The translations under genes and the position numbers were made by a program. From positions 26,436,568-26,500,567 of the forward strand of contig NC_045134.1 in NCBI RefSeq assembly GCF_007655135.1: a stretch of DNA of 64,000 nucleotides, written 5' to 3'. The stretch comes from Punica granatum (lineage: Eukaryota; Streptophyta; Magnoliopsida; Myrtales; Lythraceae). The notes beneath the pieces were generated by a model. It was not told the origin of the DNA. It made no database searches and was given only the letters and a program-made list of their open reading frames with translations. Positions 32,905 through 44,092 of the stretch are shown one piece after another. Every line of letters begins with the position of its first letter. Positions within the stretch are counted from its first letter, which is position 1.

Positions 32905-33258
32905 AGGGTAAATTGCACGATTGGTACCAAACCTTTTACGTTCCTAACACTTTGGTACAAAAATTAAAAAACGTAACAATCGAGTACAATTTCTTTTCAA
33001 ACTGTAACAGTGTCATATAAACCGTCAATTGTGACGACGTTATTTTTTGCTGACGTGGCTCTCACATGGACTGCTGAGATGTCAAGTTTGGAGAGGTGGC
33101 TCCTAAGTGTCAGCAAAAATTAACGCCGTAAATCTCAATTGACGGTGTGTATAATATTGTTACAGTTTCAAAAGAAAATGTACTCGATTGTTACGTATTT
33201 TAGTTTTTGTACCAAAGTGTTACAAAAAAAAGTTTTGTACTAATTGTGCAATGTACCA
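32905..33258. mobile_element. Mutator-type foldback MITE, short form (unit B)
   Basis: Flanked by TAACCAATG (32896-32904) and TAACCAATT (33259-33267). The two arms are long inverted repeats: GGTAAATTGCACGATTGGTA on the left pairs with the right end TAATTGTGCAATGTACC, and CGTAACAATCGAGTAC pairs with GTACTCGATTGTTACG. The centre carries GCTGACGTGGC-type sequence common in plant foldback MITEs. It is the compact counterpart of 24824-25589 at the same insertion site, and units C and D have the site empty. Confidence 0.85.
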
Positions 33259-33395
33259 TAACCAATTATCAATCTTGTCATGGGAATTATGTCTGGAGGA
33301 AAAGGAAAATACACCAAAAGCCAACAGCATGAAATGTTGGACTTCTCCAAGACTCCAGCTAATCAATGTCAAACATGATTGGATGCCCTAACGTC

Positions 33396-33437
33396 GGCCG
33401 ATACCATCACCTCATATCTCATCTATTTCTGTCCTAT
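33396..33437. other. 42-bp microinversion relative to unit A/B spacer
   Basis: This segment is the reverse complement of 25892-25933 with two mismatches (GGCCGATACCATCACC here, GGTGATGGTATCGGCC there), while the flanks on both sides are collinear apart from a short deletion on the left. Confidence 0.85.
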
Positions 33438-34194
33438 GATGTGAATAACAACGTACATCAGCTCCAGTTAGTAACTTGGACCCGTTTCCATCTTATAAAG
33501 CAATTGTTTACTATTGGACTACATCATTATTATCTCACGACAATGAAAATTAAAATACATAAATAAATAAATAAATAAGAGGGCAAAAGAGCCAATTTCG
33601 AGGGTTTACGTGAGGTGACTCGCGTCTCAGCTCAGTACATTGGATATGTATTTTGATGAAAACAAAACCAGCCCATCTTCATCCTCTTGGCCGTGCCGTG
33701 ACCACCGGGGTTTATTAGAAAAGTCAGAACTTTATTTTCTTTTATGGCTCGTTGGTCAATTAGCAATTAAGATTGTCTGTCATCGAACTATTTGAGCCGT
33801 TACATCAATACAGTAAAGTAGGAGCCAGTGTTCATTAGAAAAATATTCAATAAGTGTTATTGCGTTACTCATGCACCGATGAGTAACTCTCAATAAAAAT
33901 ACATATAAGCAAGAATCTGTTGGGCTATTATTGGCCTGTTTACATGCATTTTTATTTGATATTATTTAGCCAACTTGTTGAATAACAATCAGCGGAGGTA
34001 CAGAGAACTCACAGGGGATTGTTCGAGGAATCTTTTTTGTTGAGGTGATTGTTCGAGGAATCGACAATATTAATCTGTCCTGAATATATGTAATTAATCT
34101 AGCAATGAATCCAATGATGGGAAATAGCTGGCTAATTTTATCATATAATAGATAAATAATTGAAACTTTCAGGCAATAACTTGGGGGACTTTTG

Positions 34195-34326
34195 TTAGAG
34201 GCAGTTAACTTAGGCTACTTCATAGTGCGTGCACGGTGGTACAAGTACAACGGAAGCAGTGAGAGTACGATCACTAAGCAAGTCGATGTGGAGAAAGTTC
34301 ACACAGGAAAAGAACTCACTCCTTAA
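34195..34326 (+). pseudogene. NPF copy C, last ~43 codons only
   Basis: The frame [20 protein letters not shown]...VEKVHTGKELTP and a TAA at 34324-34326 match the end of copies A and B. Immediately upstream the sequence is array spacer equivalent to 26685, so a deletion removed the promoter, exons 1-3 and most of exon 4, joining CTTGGGGGACTTTTG to TTAGAGGCAG. CARWYK has become RARWYK. There is no start codon or promoter, hence no function. Confidence 0.9.
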
Positions 34327-35287
34327 CAATAAGATCCCAAAAACAAAAAGTGGCAAATTTGAGGTGTAAGGTTCCGTTCAGTTTTCTGGGAGAACTATTC
34401 TTGTAGAAAGTATTTTCCGGAAAAGTGAGTAATTTTCTTGGACCATCAATGAAGATTTGCAAAGTTGCTGCATCCATGAACCGAGAAAATTGTCAGCAAT
34501 GTGGATCTTACTGGGCCTGTCCGGATGGTTTGGCCACCGAGTTTGATTCTGATAAAACAAACTCTAGGGATATGACGGGGGAGCCATAAGGGTCTGCTCA
34601 AAGGCCATGAAGCCATAAGGTCCTGCTCAAAGGCCAATATAATTATGAGATTAGGAGCTTACTTGATATTTCTAAACTAGTCGGCCACTAGAACGCGCAT
34701 AATCAGGACAAAACGGATGAGTTAGGTGGGAATGGTACTGCAGGCCACTTCCTCAATTTATTACTATGTGAACTGCAGCTCCTCAGTTAGTAACTTGGAT
34801 CCGGAGCTTGTGTGGTTTTTACTGGACTCCATCTCTTTATCATGGTTTCACTTTTCGATCAAATTAAGGTATCTCTCTCTCAAGCTGTTCTTCACCCGCA
34901 TGACAGTTTCTTACACTACACTGTGCTAATTTTATATCAATTGGTATACAGTCATTTTCCGACTAAATTAATGTCCTCTGCTTAATCTTACCTTCAGAGT
35001 CGAGTCACCCGACATCAATAGCTATAACATTCAAAACAAATTTGATCTCCTAATGCAGGAATTACATAGTGTTAGCTAGCATATAAACAGAACCATTCCC
35101 TTTAAGGATAACAGAACTCTTCCTGCACAACTAATAAGTACATCTCGATACGGTCGTACGTTTAAATTTGGAACTCCGAAACTAACTGAGACAATGCAGA
35201 GGCGAAACCGGAAGTAGGAGCTTACCCATGATCAATCTTGTCATAGGAAAATACAACCATAAAGGAGCATTAACACTTCCCACATTT
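34327..35287. repeat. Downstream flank of NPF copy C
   Basis: Diverged copy of 23746-24823 without the Mutator-type insertion; the empty site is near 35228. A small ORF at 34726-34929 is not conserved in the other copies. No gene. Confidence 0.6.
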
Positions 35288-35420
35288 GTGCAACCTTGCT
35301 ATATCCCCACGTTCTTGCACGGCTTGTTCTTTGAGCCCTGCTTCTAAATTCCCCCTCTTCCCGTTCTACAGTCCAAACCAGGCCGTATGGAGTATAGCCA
35401 AGTGGTAAGGCATCGGTTTG
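35288..35420 (+). other. Probable mitochondrial DNA insertion with 5' part of tRNA-Gln
   Basis: 35388-35419 reads as the 5' half of plant mitochondrial trnQ(UUG), with AGTATAGCC, AAGTGGTAAGG and CATCGGTTT covering the acceptor 5' strand, D-arm and part of the anticodon stem. The anticodon and 3' half are absent. Relative to unit D (about 45140-45150) roughly 130 bp are extra here, so the fragment lies in a local insertion. A nuclear copy of mitochondrial DNA is the simplest reading, recognised from the tRNA half only. Confidence 0.6.
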
Positions 35421-37325
35421 GCCTAATAAATAGCACAAAGTGAAATTTTCATTTGGGTTCATTCTTCATGACTTTGTATCACCTATTTTATCTCTTCCCT
35501 CCTAAGATATATTTTCCAGTTAGATAAATCATCTTATCTGACAAATTATTGTACACTCATGCCAAATTACACCTCTCTTCTGCATGTTTATACACGTATA
35601 TGATGTAAGCCGTCTATTTTTTTTCAGTTACAATAGAGGCTTATGAATCTATCATGTGAACTTGACTACGGATTTGAATTGTTAAGTTTGATTATGTTCA
35701 GTCATCCGAGTTCGAGAGATGGATTGATTCAAACACACATAAAATTCAAAACCACGAGTCATTTTCCGGATATCATGACTGAATCCCTTAATCAGTTGCT
35801 CGAATATGATCTCCATCAAGTAGCTTTCCATTTCCTAGGACGTCACGGGAAATGAACTTCTTGAATAAGGGACATGGTCATCATGGCCTAGAATAGTCGC
35901 ATTTTTCCGCAAAATGGCAGTTCCCGCAAAACAGAGCCTCAAAAGTTATTATTAAAAGACAGACCACCCACTGATTTTCTGATTCATGATCCACTATACA
36001 CATGTGAGAACATGATCTCTCTGTCGAGGATAAGGTGCGTTGTAAGCTTTTGTGCTTTCTCCAACATAAACCAAACATACAAATAAATTAATAGAAATCT
36101 AGATTGGGCAGCTAGGCTGATCTTGAAAAAGAGCTTCTTCTTGGACCTAGAATTAAAGAGGTTTCTTGTTCAATTCTTGTAAAATTTTCTTTGAATCTAC
36201 AAACGATTTGGCACATATTCATTCCAAAATTTTGAGTTGTGTCGATATATGATAATGAATTCAATCTTATATACTTATGATTTTGCTTTTATTTTTGATG
36301 TGAGACACAAGACAGTAATTTTCATGTTGGCCAGTCACCAGTATGAAATATACATATATATATATATATATATATACACATACAATAGGTTTTTTGACCC
36401 GTGCATTGCACACTACTGATATAATCATATTTACCTAATTCAAATTTTAATTATTTTTAGTCAAATTTCAAAATTTTCATAAAGAATTTTCTTTTTCTAT
36501 AGTATATAATATCTAATAATTATATTCAAATATATTAAAGAATTGTGATTAATTCATATATTATTACTATGCTAGAGAAGGAGTAGTGATGTAATCTTTT
36601 TAAAATTATCATTTCTCCAGTTCGGTCAAATTTTGGTATGCCATAAGTTTGAGGATAATTTGTAATTATCATAAACTTTGAGGATATGGTAAAATTAAAA
36701 TATTTCACGTCCAACTATATTTATGTCTATGTATTAAAATTATTAATAATTTCATTTATAAACTCCTAGTTTATATGCATTTATTAATTTAATCATATTT
36801 AGTTCTAATAATACGTAAATTTACTATTATACCACTATTTATTATACAGTATTGAGCTTTACATAATATACATATAGTATGTGATATATATAGATATGTA
36901 TTTAGAAAATTGAAACAAGAACAAGCATTTATTATTTGGTTTGACCGGCTGCTGTCACATCTTCTAAAACCTGCAAGTCAAACCTCGACGAAAGCACCTT
37001 GTTTTACGTTGACTCAATTACACTTGTATATGGACTGTTATTTAGAACATACGTCATGTTCTTTTTTCTTTTTTCTTTTTTTATTGAATCACGAAATATT
37101 CTCAATTTATCATTAATTAATATTAATTCTCTATTTAAACATTCAACTCACCCTTCTTATAAAATATTATTAATAAAATTTATACACCAAAAGTCTATTC
37201 ATATAAAATGCAATTTGTTAGTTGCATTATATCTCGTCATTTGATAATTGTATTGGATCTCTTCAATCAAAACCTTCACGTATAAATATTGGATCCCTAT
37301 CTATAGTTTGCCAATTTCCACTCTT
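35421..37325. repeat. Segmental duplication block C, paired with 45150-47428
   Basis: Collinear matches to unit D include AAAATTCAAAACCACGAGTC, GAACATGATCTCTCTGTCGA, CAAGTCAAACCTCGACGA and TAGTTTGCCAATTTCC. Homology stops at about 37325, whereas block D continues to the promoter of the NPF gene at 47959. No gene is found. A (TA)n run lies at 36347-36378 beside a CCCGTGCATTGCAC motif resembling the hairpin of the Helitron in unit D. Confidence 0.7.
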
Positions 37326-37344
37326 TGTCAATTCTTCTCTTGAC

Positions 37345-37510
37345 TGTTGACGACTGTGAATCCTAATTAGCTTGACTGTGAATGACTGTGATTAACTTGA
37401 CTGTGAACGATTGTGATTAATTTCTCGACTTCAATTCCAATAGCTTCAGCTCGACTGCGAATGATTGTGAACCCTAATTAGCTTGACTATGAACGATTGT
37501 GATTAGCTTG
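37345..37510. repeat. Short imperfect tandem repeats
   Basis: Variants of AGCTTGACTGTGAATGATTG and TGATTA(A/G)CTTGACT recur about five times with a 25-35-bp period, ending where the LTR begins. Confidence 0.7.
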
Positions 37511-38771
37511 TGACGCAGCGAAACTAAAGAACAATTATAATATATTGATTCGCGCACGAATACCAAAAAACAATCTTCTATAACCTGTTGATTTTACGAA
37601 TACCAGGGAATGTGCATCAAATTCGTAGATTCAATCAATGCTGAATTTGGAAAAATAGAGAAAATATTCTCTTGAAATTTAATTCATCCAAAAAACTCAA
37701 CTATCTTTAGCCCTAGGACTTATAACGCTTCAATAGGCTTAAACGAAATTATAACAAAGGAAACGAAATTATAACGAAGGAAATAAACTGTTTCGTAAAA
37801 TAAACTATTCTCTAAAATTGTAAAAACACCCAAATAACATAAAATTGCCCGTTTTCTGCAGTATCATTTGTCCTTAAATCGTCATCGTTCGAACTATTAT
37901 CTTGATCTTCACGAATAGAGAGATTAATATGTTTCTGTTGTTTTCTCACTTGCCACTTGAATGCCTTCTTCTATTTACGAACTCTTTCTCTTAATTCTTC
38001 GTACATAAAATTACGTACACATCTTAGCCAATAAACACTTTCGCTGAATCTTTGCTTTCTTTATCGAGTCACGTGCACTTCGACCAACTTTGGCAACTGA
38101 ATAACCTCCGAAATTGACACTGTAAGCAACCATGCATCTTTCTTTGCATTGGAAATTTCTTCATCTAGAATAATCTGAGCACAATAGTGAAAAATTTTAT
38201 CATCTCCAATATCCTTTAATACGGATTTGTTGACAACGAACGTTGATTTTCCTTGATCATCAAATACAAATCTTGTAACTTCTTCTTGATCTTCATCTGG
38301 GTATATATCAAAAACTGGATTGGCTTCATCATATGATATGTCTTCGATCCTCCGATCCAATTCGTCCTCCTCTAACAGCACGACGTTGACTAGCCGTTCT
38401 TCTGGGCGGCATCGCTGATCCAAGAGCGAACGTGGCTTTGATACCAACTGACGCAGCGAAACTAAAGAACAATTGTAATATGTTGATTCGCGCACGAATG
38501 CCAGAAAACAATCTTCTATAACATGTTGATTCTACAAATACCAAAGAATAGGCATCAAATTCGTTGATTCAATCAATGTCGAATTTGGGAAAATAGAGAA
38601 AATATTCTCTCGAAATTTTATTCATCCAAAAAACTCAACTGTTTTTAGCACTAGGGCTTACGACGCTTAAATAATCTTAAACGAAATTATAACGAAGTAA
38701 ACAAAATTATAACGAAGAAAATAAATTATTCCGTAAATTAAACTATTCCCTAAAATTGCAAAAACGCCCAT
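37511..38771 (-). mobile_element. Non-autonomous LTR retroelement, minus strand
   Basis: A 356-bp repeat at 37511-37866 recurs at 38449-38771 (about 88-90% similar), both beginning TGACGCAGCGAAACTAAAGA on the plus strand. On the minus strand the LTR ends in TGCGTCA and is followed by GTTGGTATCAAAGCC, a primer-binding site, so the right copy is the 5' LTR. The left LTR begins TGATACTGCAG on the minus strand. The 580-bp interior carries one acidic frame (38061-38495) without recognisable gag or pol motifs. It is probably a TRIM or deletion derivative. Confidence 0.8.
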
Positions 38772-38775
38772 GAAT

Positions 38776-39055
38776 GATGCGGCAGAAAACGGGTAATTTT
38801 ATGTTATTTGGGCGTTTTTATAATTTTATATCTTTCGTGTAATTTAGGCATTTTAAATTCCTATTTAAGCTTTGTTAAACCCTAGGGTTGAACGTTTTGT
38901 CTTTTGATCAATTAATAAAAATTGGAGCTTTCGTACTTTTTGCCCATTCTCGGATTTGATTCGAGTTGGATGTCAATTTCCTAGAAATTCAAAAAATCAA
39001 TAGGGATTGAAGGTCGTAGTTCCGGTATTCTGCGGAATCAATGGGTCTGTGACAG
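38776..39055 (+). mobile_element. Diverged LTR of the same family, plus strand, head to head
   Basis: It starts TGATGCGGCAGAAAACGGGT, which equals the first bases of the LTR at 37866 read on the minus strand, and continues through GTTATTTGGGCGTTTTTA and a CCCTAGGGTTGAA block to about GGGTCTGTGACA. It abuts the truncated 5' LTR in opposite orientation and has no primer-binding site after it, so it is a solo or fragmentary LTR. Confidence 0.6.
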
Positions 39056-39106
39056 ATTGTTTACGTATACGTCAGCTTGATTGTTTACAACCATGATTAA
39101 ATGATT

Positions 39107-41610
39107 CTAGATAACTGCTGAGTTATCAGGACTCGTGGATGCTTCCGAAGGGGCCTGCACTGTGGGTCGGATTGCATTTGTCCTAATTGCAGCAGCCGAA
39201 ACAATGTCATGTTTTAAGCAACGCACCAGGAATACTTTCATAGTAATGTTGCAGCTTTTAGGAGGAATATGTGTCGGTGCCCGAAAAATAGATGCTTCAT
39301 CAATATGTGTTACTAATTTACTACAGGAAGGTGTGCTCATTCCATTATCTGAAGCTACTTGCAGATGGGTCCATGCACGAATACATGTGGAGGCCACAAC
39401 TGTGGTAATCAAGCTTGAAGAATGATGAGGTGAAACATGTCTAAGATTGAAGAAAGACTCATCATATTAAATACTATGAACTACTAGATAGGTAAAGGCA
39501 AGGTTGTCAAGATAGCTCGCAAAATCTTAAAATAGTGTGATTTCATGGTCTTGCACCGTCTAGGTTAGCTAGTTGAATTATAGGATAGTAAGATAGAGGA
39601 TCCAACTGATCCTAGTACATGTCTTTGGTTGATTTTAAAGTAATTTTTGGACAAGCAAACCCGATTTTCCGCTGAAATTTTGGCCCATTCGATAACATAT
39701 GATGGCAATGATGACGAATATCTTGACGATGATTTAAATGACATATGAAATTTTTTTATTATTATTATTATTCTTCACAATCATCGCTATCTTCTACAAC
39801 TTGATTGGTGATGTGCTTCTTCTTCGCGTAAATGAAGAACTGTCAACACGTGTAACTGCAGCAATAGAGACAACAACATTGCGTTTCAAGCACGGCACAA
39901 CCACTATAATGATTCCTTCTAACATTACGGGAGTTGGGCTATGTCTTGATTGCTTCTCCCAAGTTGTTCCTCCTAGACTTTTTCAGTGTTCAATAATGTT
40001 TGCTCCTCTACCTGATTCTCTACAGAAGATGCAGCTGCTTCCGTAGCGGCCAGCAATTTAAACGGGGTGTTTCCGATTGCAACGGTTGCAGCAGCATGGA
40101 CAATAATGTTGCTTTTCAAGCACGTCTCAACCGATGCCCTAGACAAGATGTTGCGGTTTTTCGCAGAGTGATGTGCCGTTATCCAAAAAACCGTTGCTTT
40201 ATCAACCTTTGCCATTGTCTGAAGGTAATCATTTCATTAACTGCCTTTGAGTACTTCCTTTTCAGCTCTGTAATTAATTGTTAATTGTCTATTATTTTCA
40301 TGTTTTCGATTGCTGATGGGAGCACGATGCACTAACTTCTGTGGTTGCCACGACTGTGGCAATAGGAATGCGTGATCGAAATGCTGGATAAAAAGACTCA
40401 CCACTGACAATGACAAGATTGAAGGATCCGGGATTAGAAAGGAAGCATCGAACCTGCATTCGTTTAGATACTATGAACTACTAGATAGGTAAAGACAAGA
40501 TTGTCAAGATAGCTTGCACATTTAAGATAGTGTGATCTCTTGATCTTGCACTCAGCTTCCTATCTCGATCTCAACCAAAAGATCTAAAAGGTAAGGATAG
40601 GTCTAGGACAGCTAGTTGGATCATAGGATAGTAAGATAGTTAAGATCCAACCGATCCTAGTCCATGCGTCTTTAGGTAATTTTAAAGTAATTTGAGACAA
40701 GCAAACCCCATTTTTGGGTCGAGATTATGTTCCATTCGAGAACATATGACAACAATGATGACGAAGATCTGATGATGATTCAAATGATATATGAATTTTT
40801 TTTTTTTATTCTTATCATTGTTCTTGACGATCATCACTATCTTCTTCAACTTGATTGGTGATGTGCTCCTTCTTCGCATAGAGGAAGAAGCGTTAACATG
40901 TATAACTGCAACAGCAGAGACAACAACATTGTGTTTCAAGCACAGCGTGATCAGTACCTTCAAAGAGAGGTTGCCGCTTGTTGGAGGGTCATCTGTCGCT
41001 GCCCTAAAAATCAGCGTTTCATCAACATGTGTAAACTGTTTGAAGGTAACTCTTATTTCAAAGTCATAATAATAATGACCTCTAATCCAAAGAAATAGAT
41101 GTTCTGTTGTTTTGTTTTGTTTTGTTTTGTCTGAAGTATTTTTGGCTTTCATGGTTCAATGAAAAAATAATTATCTTGCAAATGGGTTTCTGATGCACGG
41201 ATGTGTGTGGACGTCACCACTGTGGCAACAGGTGAAACATGAAGACTCATCACACTGTGATAGGAATACTAACAAAATTGAAGAAACCGTATGATATTGA
41301 ATGATACTGGTGATACACTGTAATACTAGCTATGATGATCCACTGTGATACTAGCTATGATGATATTGGTGATACACTATGAATGTTTTGTGAATTTTGT
41401 GACAGAACTGATTGTCATATATTTGTTCCTCTGATCATCCCCAATATAGAGTGCAATTATGCATTACATAATCCCTGATTATTTTGTCACAGGTCCCCGT
41501 GTTCCGGTATCTCATCATCTCTCGATTCACTTCCTTTATTGTTGATGTCCTGATCATCGCTATCTTCTTCAGCTTGAGTGGTGATGTGCTCCTTCTTCGC
41601 GTATCTTTCG
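39107..41610 (+). repeat. Tandem modules carrying a repeated exon-like block
   Basis: A unit of about 1 kb is repeated: 39471-39905 matches 40468-40950 (both run from ATACTATGAACTACTAGATA to TTTCAAGCAC), and a short third piece lies at 41560-41605 (GTGGTGATGTGCTCCTTCTT). Each module includes a block that translates to related peptides: RRNMCRCPKNRCFINMC near 39255-39310, RRVMCRYPKNRCFINLC near 40160-40215, and RVICRCPKNQRFINMC near 40985-41030, the last two followed by GAAGGTAA, a possible splice donor. I do not recognise the family. Stops separate the blocks, so this is not one intact gene. Confidence 0.6.
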
Positions 41611-42189
41611 CAGTAGTTTATGCCCACAAATGAGAATGATCAAACCATCTATTGATTGTGTTTAGTATCTTTGCTCCAATCTAAATATGGTAATCACTAA
41701 GCAGGGAAATTTTTGCAGAAGATGATCTTACTGGGCATAAAACTGTTGTACCATCTTAACTTTACTAACTGGTTTAAGTAACTCATGACATTTTCTGTAG
41801 ACTTTTCTAGTTCTAGAAGATAGACACTTATAACACCATCAAATATTACAGTCGAAGCCTCAGTCCATATAGAAGACCATCCTCTTTCTCAGCATTAAGG
41901 CATAAACCACGACTCTATTCATTCCACTTCCATGGACGCATATCATAATGGTACATTCACACTTCTACTACTTCACTCTATCAATCACTTACAAAATCGA
42001 AAAACTGCTTCTAACATTCCTAAGTCAGGAAAGTTCTCACAAGTCAAACTCATACTCTCCTGAATCATCACTTCCATTTCAACACCAATAGTTAAATGAG
42101 GGCCAGGTTAACCACAGAAAAAGAAAAGGCATGACTATGAGGGCTATAGAGAAAACCAGGGGACACGAACAAACTTCACCTTTCACTTT
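41611..42189. other. Intergenic, possibly 3' flank of the E2 fragment
   Basis: No ORF or repeat structure was recognised. The 100-200 bp next to 42190 may derive from the 3' UTR of the ubiquitin-conjugating enzyme gene. Confidence 0.4.
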
Positions 42190-42721
42190 TCAATCGTACT
42201 GATTCTTGTCTTGCATCATCAAGTAAGCTGCTTCACCATTGAGCGGATCCGGCGGATTTGGATAATGCAAAAGCTGGGGAAGGAAAACCTCGAAATCATT
42301 TACAAGGTCTGCGACAATTAGGAAAAAGAAAAAATAGATGCAAGTGGAAAAGAGTGATATCATTCGTCACTGATGAATGTGAGAGAACTAACTACAAGTA
42401 TGAGAAGGGAAGGCTGTTTGTATTTACAAAAAACAGAAGAACATAACACTCACCAAACATAGGACTCCATGATTGGTTGATGACATCTAACCGAACAGAC
42501 CTAAACCTGCAAATTGGCCAGAAATTCAACAGAAAGCAGTGTGTGTCGTGAATTAATTTACAGTGAAGGGATGAATCTGATTGCCAGCTTTAATAGGATC
42601 AGGGTGGCTCACATCTTGTCAACGTTTGGGTGATATATCTTGTTGATGAACCCATTTGAAGGAGACCTATATGATTCTGGGAGCTCAACGCGGATCTTCC
42701 AGACCCCACCTTCATATAAGC
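42190..42721 (-). pseudogene. Ubiquitin-conjugating enzyme E2 (UBC4/5/6 type) fragment, catalytic Cys lost
   Basis: Three exons read on the minus strand: 42721-42613 ([14 protein letters not shown] through KIYHPNVDK), 42506-42454 (SVRLDVINQSWSPMF) and 42308-42190 ([20 protein letters not shown] and [14 protein letters not shown], then TGA). Introns keep GT and AG ends and phase. The E2 core HPN motif is present, but the active-site Cys of the SVCLDV sequence is Arg, and the loop after LPE is two residues short. The first exons (MSSPSKRRE-type N-terminus) and the normal C-terminal helices with the acidic tail are missing. It is a DNA-level copy and cannot form a ubiquitin thioester. Confidence 0.85.
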
Positions 42722-43521
42722 CTGAAGTGCATTTAGACGGGCATTAAAATGGGCGAGGACCATACGTTTCGGAAACCAAATTGGACCCCGATAAATTACA
42801 TGATTTGCGTATTACCATTTTTCTTCTATCATGAACACAGCATGGAAACAGAGGGAGAGAATGGAGGGAGAGGATGTCAACAGATTAACAAAAAGTGAAG
42901 TGGGATTGATACTATACTATCTTATAGTCCGTGAAATTCCACATTGAATTCATTGAGCCAGTCATTCATTGTCTCCACATTGTAATCACTCATCATCCTA
43001 AATAAAACACTAAGCAGCATAATTCAAAGCTAAGATAGGATATTTCTTACCTATTAACTTCAGCATATACTAAACAACAGAATCTTAGAGGATACGCAGA
43101 ATAACAGACCAAGGGCCGCAAAGGATTTTCTTTTCGAGTGGACTAACAGTCCGTAGTACATTTTAGTACCACTAGAGGTAAAGACCAAGAAGCGGGGCTA
43201 TTGAAGACCACAAACTACGAAAGAACAACAGACTTTACAACCTCATAACATCCATCTCTCTTCTCTAGCTTGGAGACGACATGATTTATGCTCATAAATT
43301 GTACAATCCAACACCTTGAAAAAAGACAATCCAAGTTAAGGAACTAGCACTCTGTCTATAGTCGAGAGTAAGGAAGGGTCAACACATGAAAAACATCATT
43401 AACACGAAAAGCCAGCGAGCTTACTTGTGTCAGTTGGAATGCTTAAACACAGACAAGGTCAGAAATTTCAAGAAATGAAATTGCTTAGGAACACGCTGAC
43501 AATGCTCAATTGAAATTGCTA
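42722..43521. other. Intergenic, nothing recognised
   Basis: No N-terminal E2 exons, transposon ends or ORFs with support were found. The right border is the abrupt junction with NPF copy D. Confidence 0.45.
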
Positions 43522-43848
43522 GGAGGCTCTGCAGCATTCAGCACTTCGAAGAAGTGAAGTGCTTGGTACATACCCTCCCAATATGTACCTCGGCAATAAT
43601 TTACTATGTCATTTTAGTCCAACAGCAAACATATACCTTCTTCTAAGCCCTCCAAACAGAACATGGCGTTGGGCCATCGTTCAAGATCCCCGCTGCTTCG
43701 TATACCATGTTCTCAAGGGTTGCCCTCACAATCTGGATCCCGAGCTATGACCAAATAATCATCCCATCACTGAGGGACGGAATCACAGTCTTCCAGAAGA
43801 TGGGAATTGGTGTGTTCCTAGCAATTGTCAGAATGTCTGTGTCCGGTT
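43522..43848 (+). pseudogene. NPF copy D, exon 4 fragment
   Basis: It matches exon 4 of copies A and B from the RLCSIQ codons to SVSGF. Damage includes a CAA to TAA stop in the TVFQALQ region (about 43644), an 18-bp deletion removing part of the RKITGKEGG codons (about 43776), and abrupt ends. On the right, GTCCGGTT joins ACGAGATTCGGAGCTTACTT, which in A and B lies about 400 bp after the gene, so the end of exon 4 was deleted with a short microhomology. Exons 1-3 are absent. Confidence 0.9.
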
Positions 43849-44092
43849 ACGAGATTCGGAGCTTACTTGATATTTCTAAGTTAGTTGGCCACCAGGACGA
43901 GTGTAACAAGGACAGAATTAACGGATAAGTTAGGAAGTAATGGTAACTGAAGCTCATCCTCAGTAACTTGGATCCGGAGTTTGGGTGGTTTTTACTGGAC
44001 TCCATCTTATTATGATGGTTTCACTTTCGGATCAAAGGCATTTCTCTCTCAAGTTGTTCTTCATCGCGAGACAGTTTCCAAGACTCTGCTAA
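43849..44092. repeat. Downstream flank of NPF copy D (left part)
   Basis: It aligns with 24107-24395 and with unit B; the flank continues at 44646 after the Helitron. No gene. Confidence 0.7.

Noticed and set aside
35388..35419. Functional tRNA-Gln gene
   Set aside because: Only the 5' half is present; the anticodon loop, variable loop, T-arm and 3' acceptor strand are missing.
37345..37510. CRISPR-like array
   Set aside because: The repeats are imperfect and lack uniform spacers, and this is plant nuclear DNA; it is an ordinary minisatellite-like tract.
38061..38495. 144-codon acidic ORF inside the LTR element as a host gene
   Set aside because: It lies between paired LTRs next to the primer-binding site, overlaps the LTR at its start and has no recognisable domain; best seen as leftover element sequence.
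39135..39425. 96-codon ORF as an intact small gene
   Set aside because: The frame of the long ORF differs from the frame in which the repeated module peptides match, so the ORF is fortuitous.
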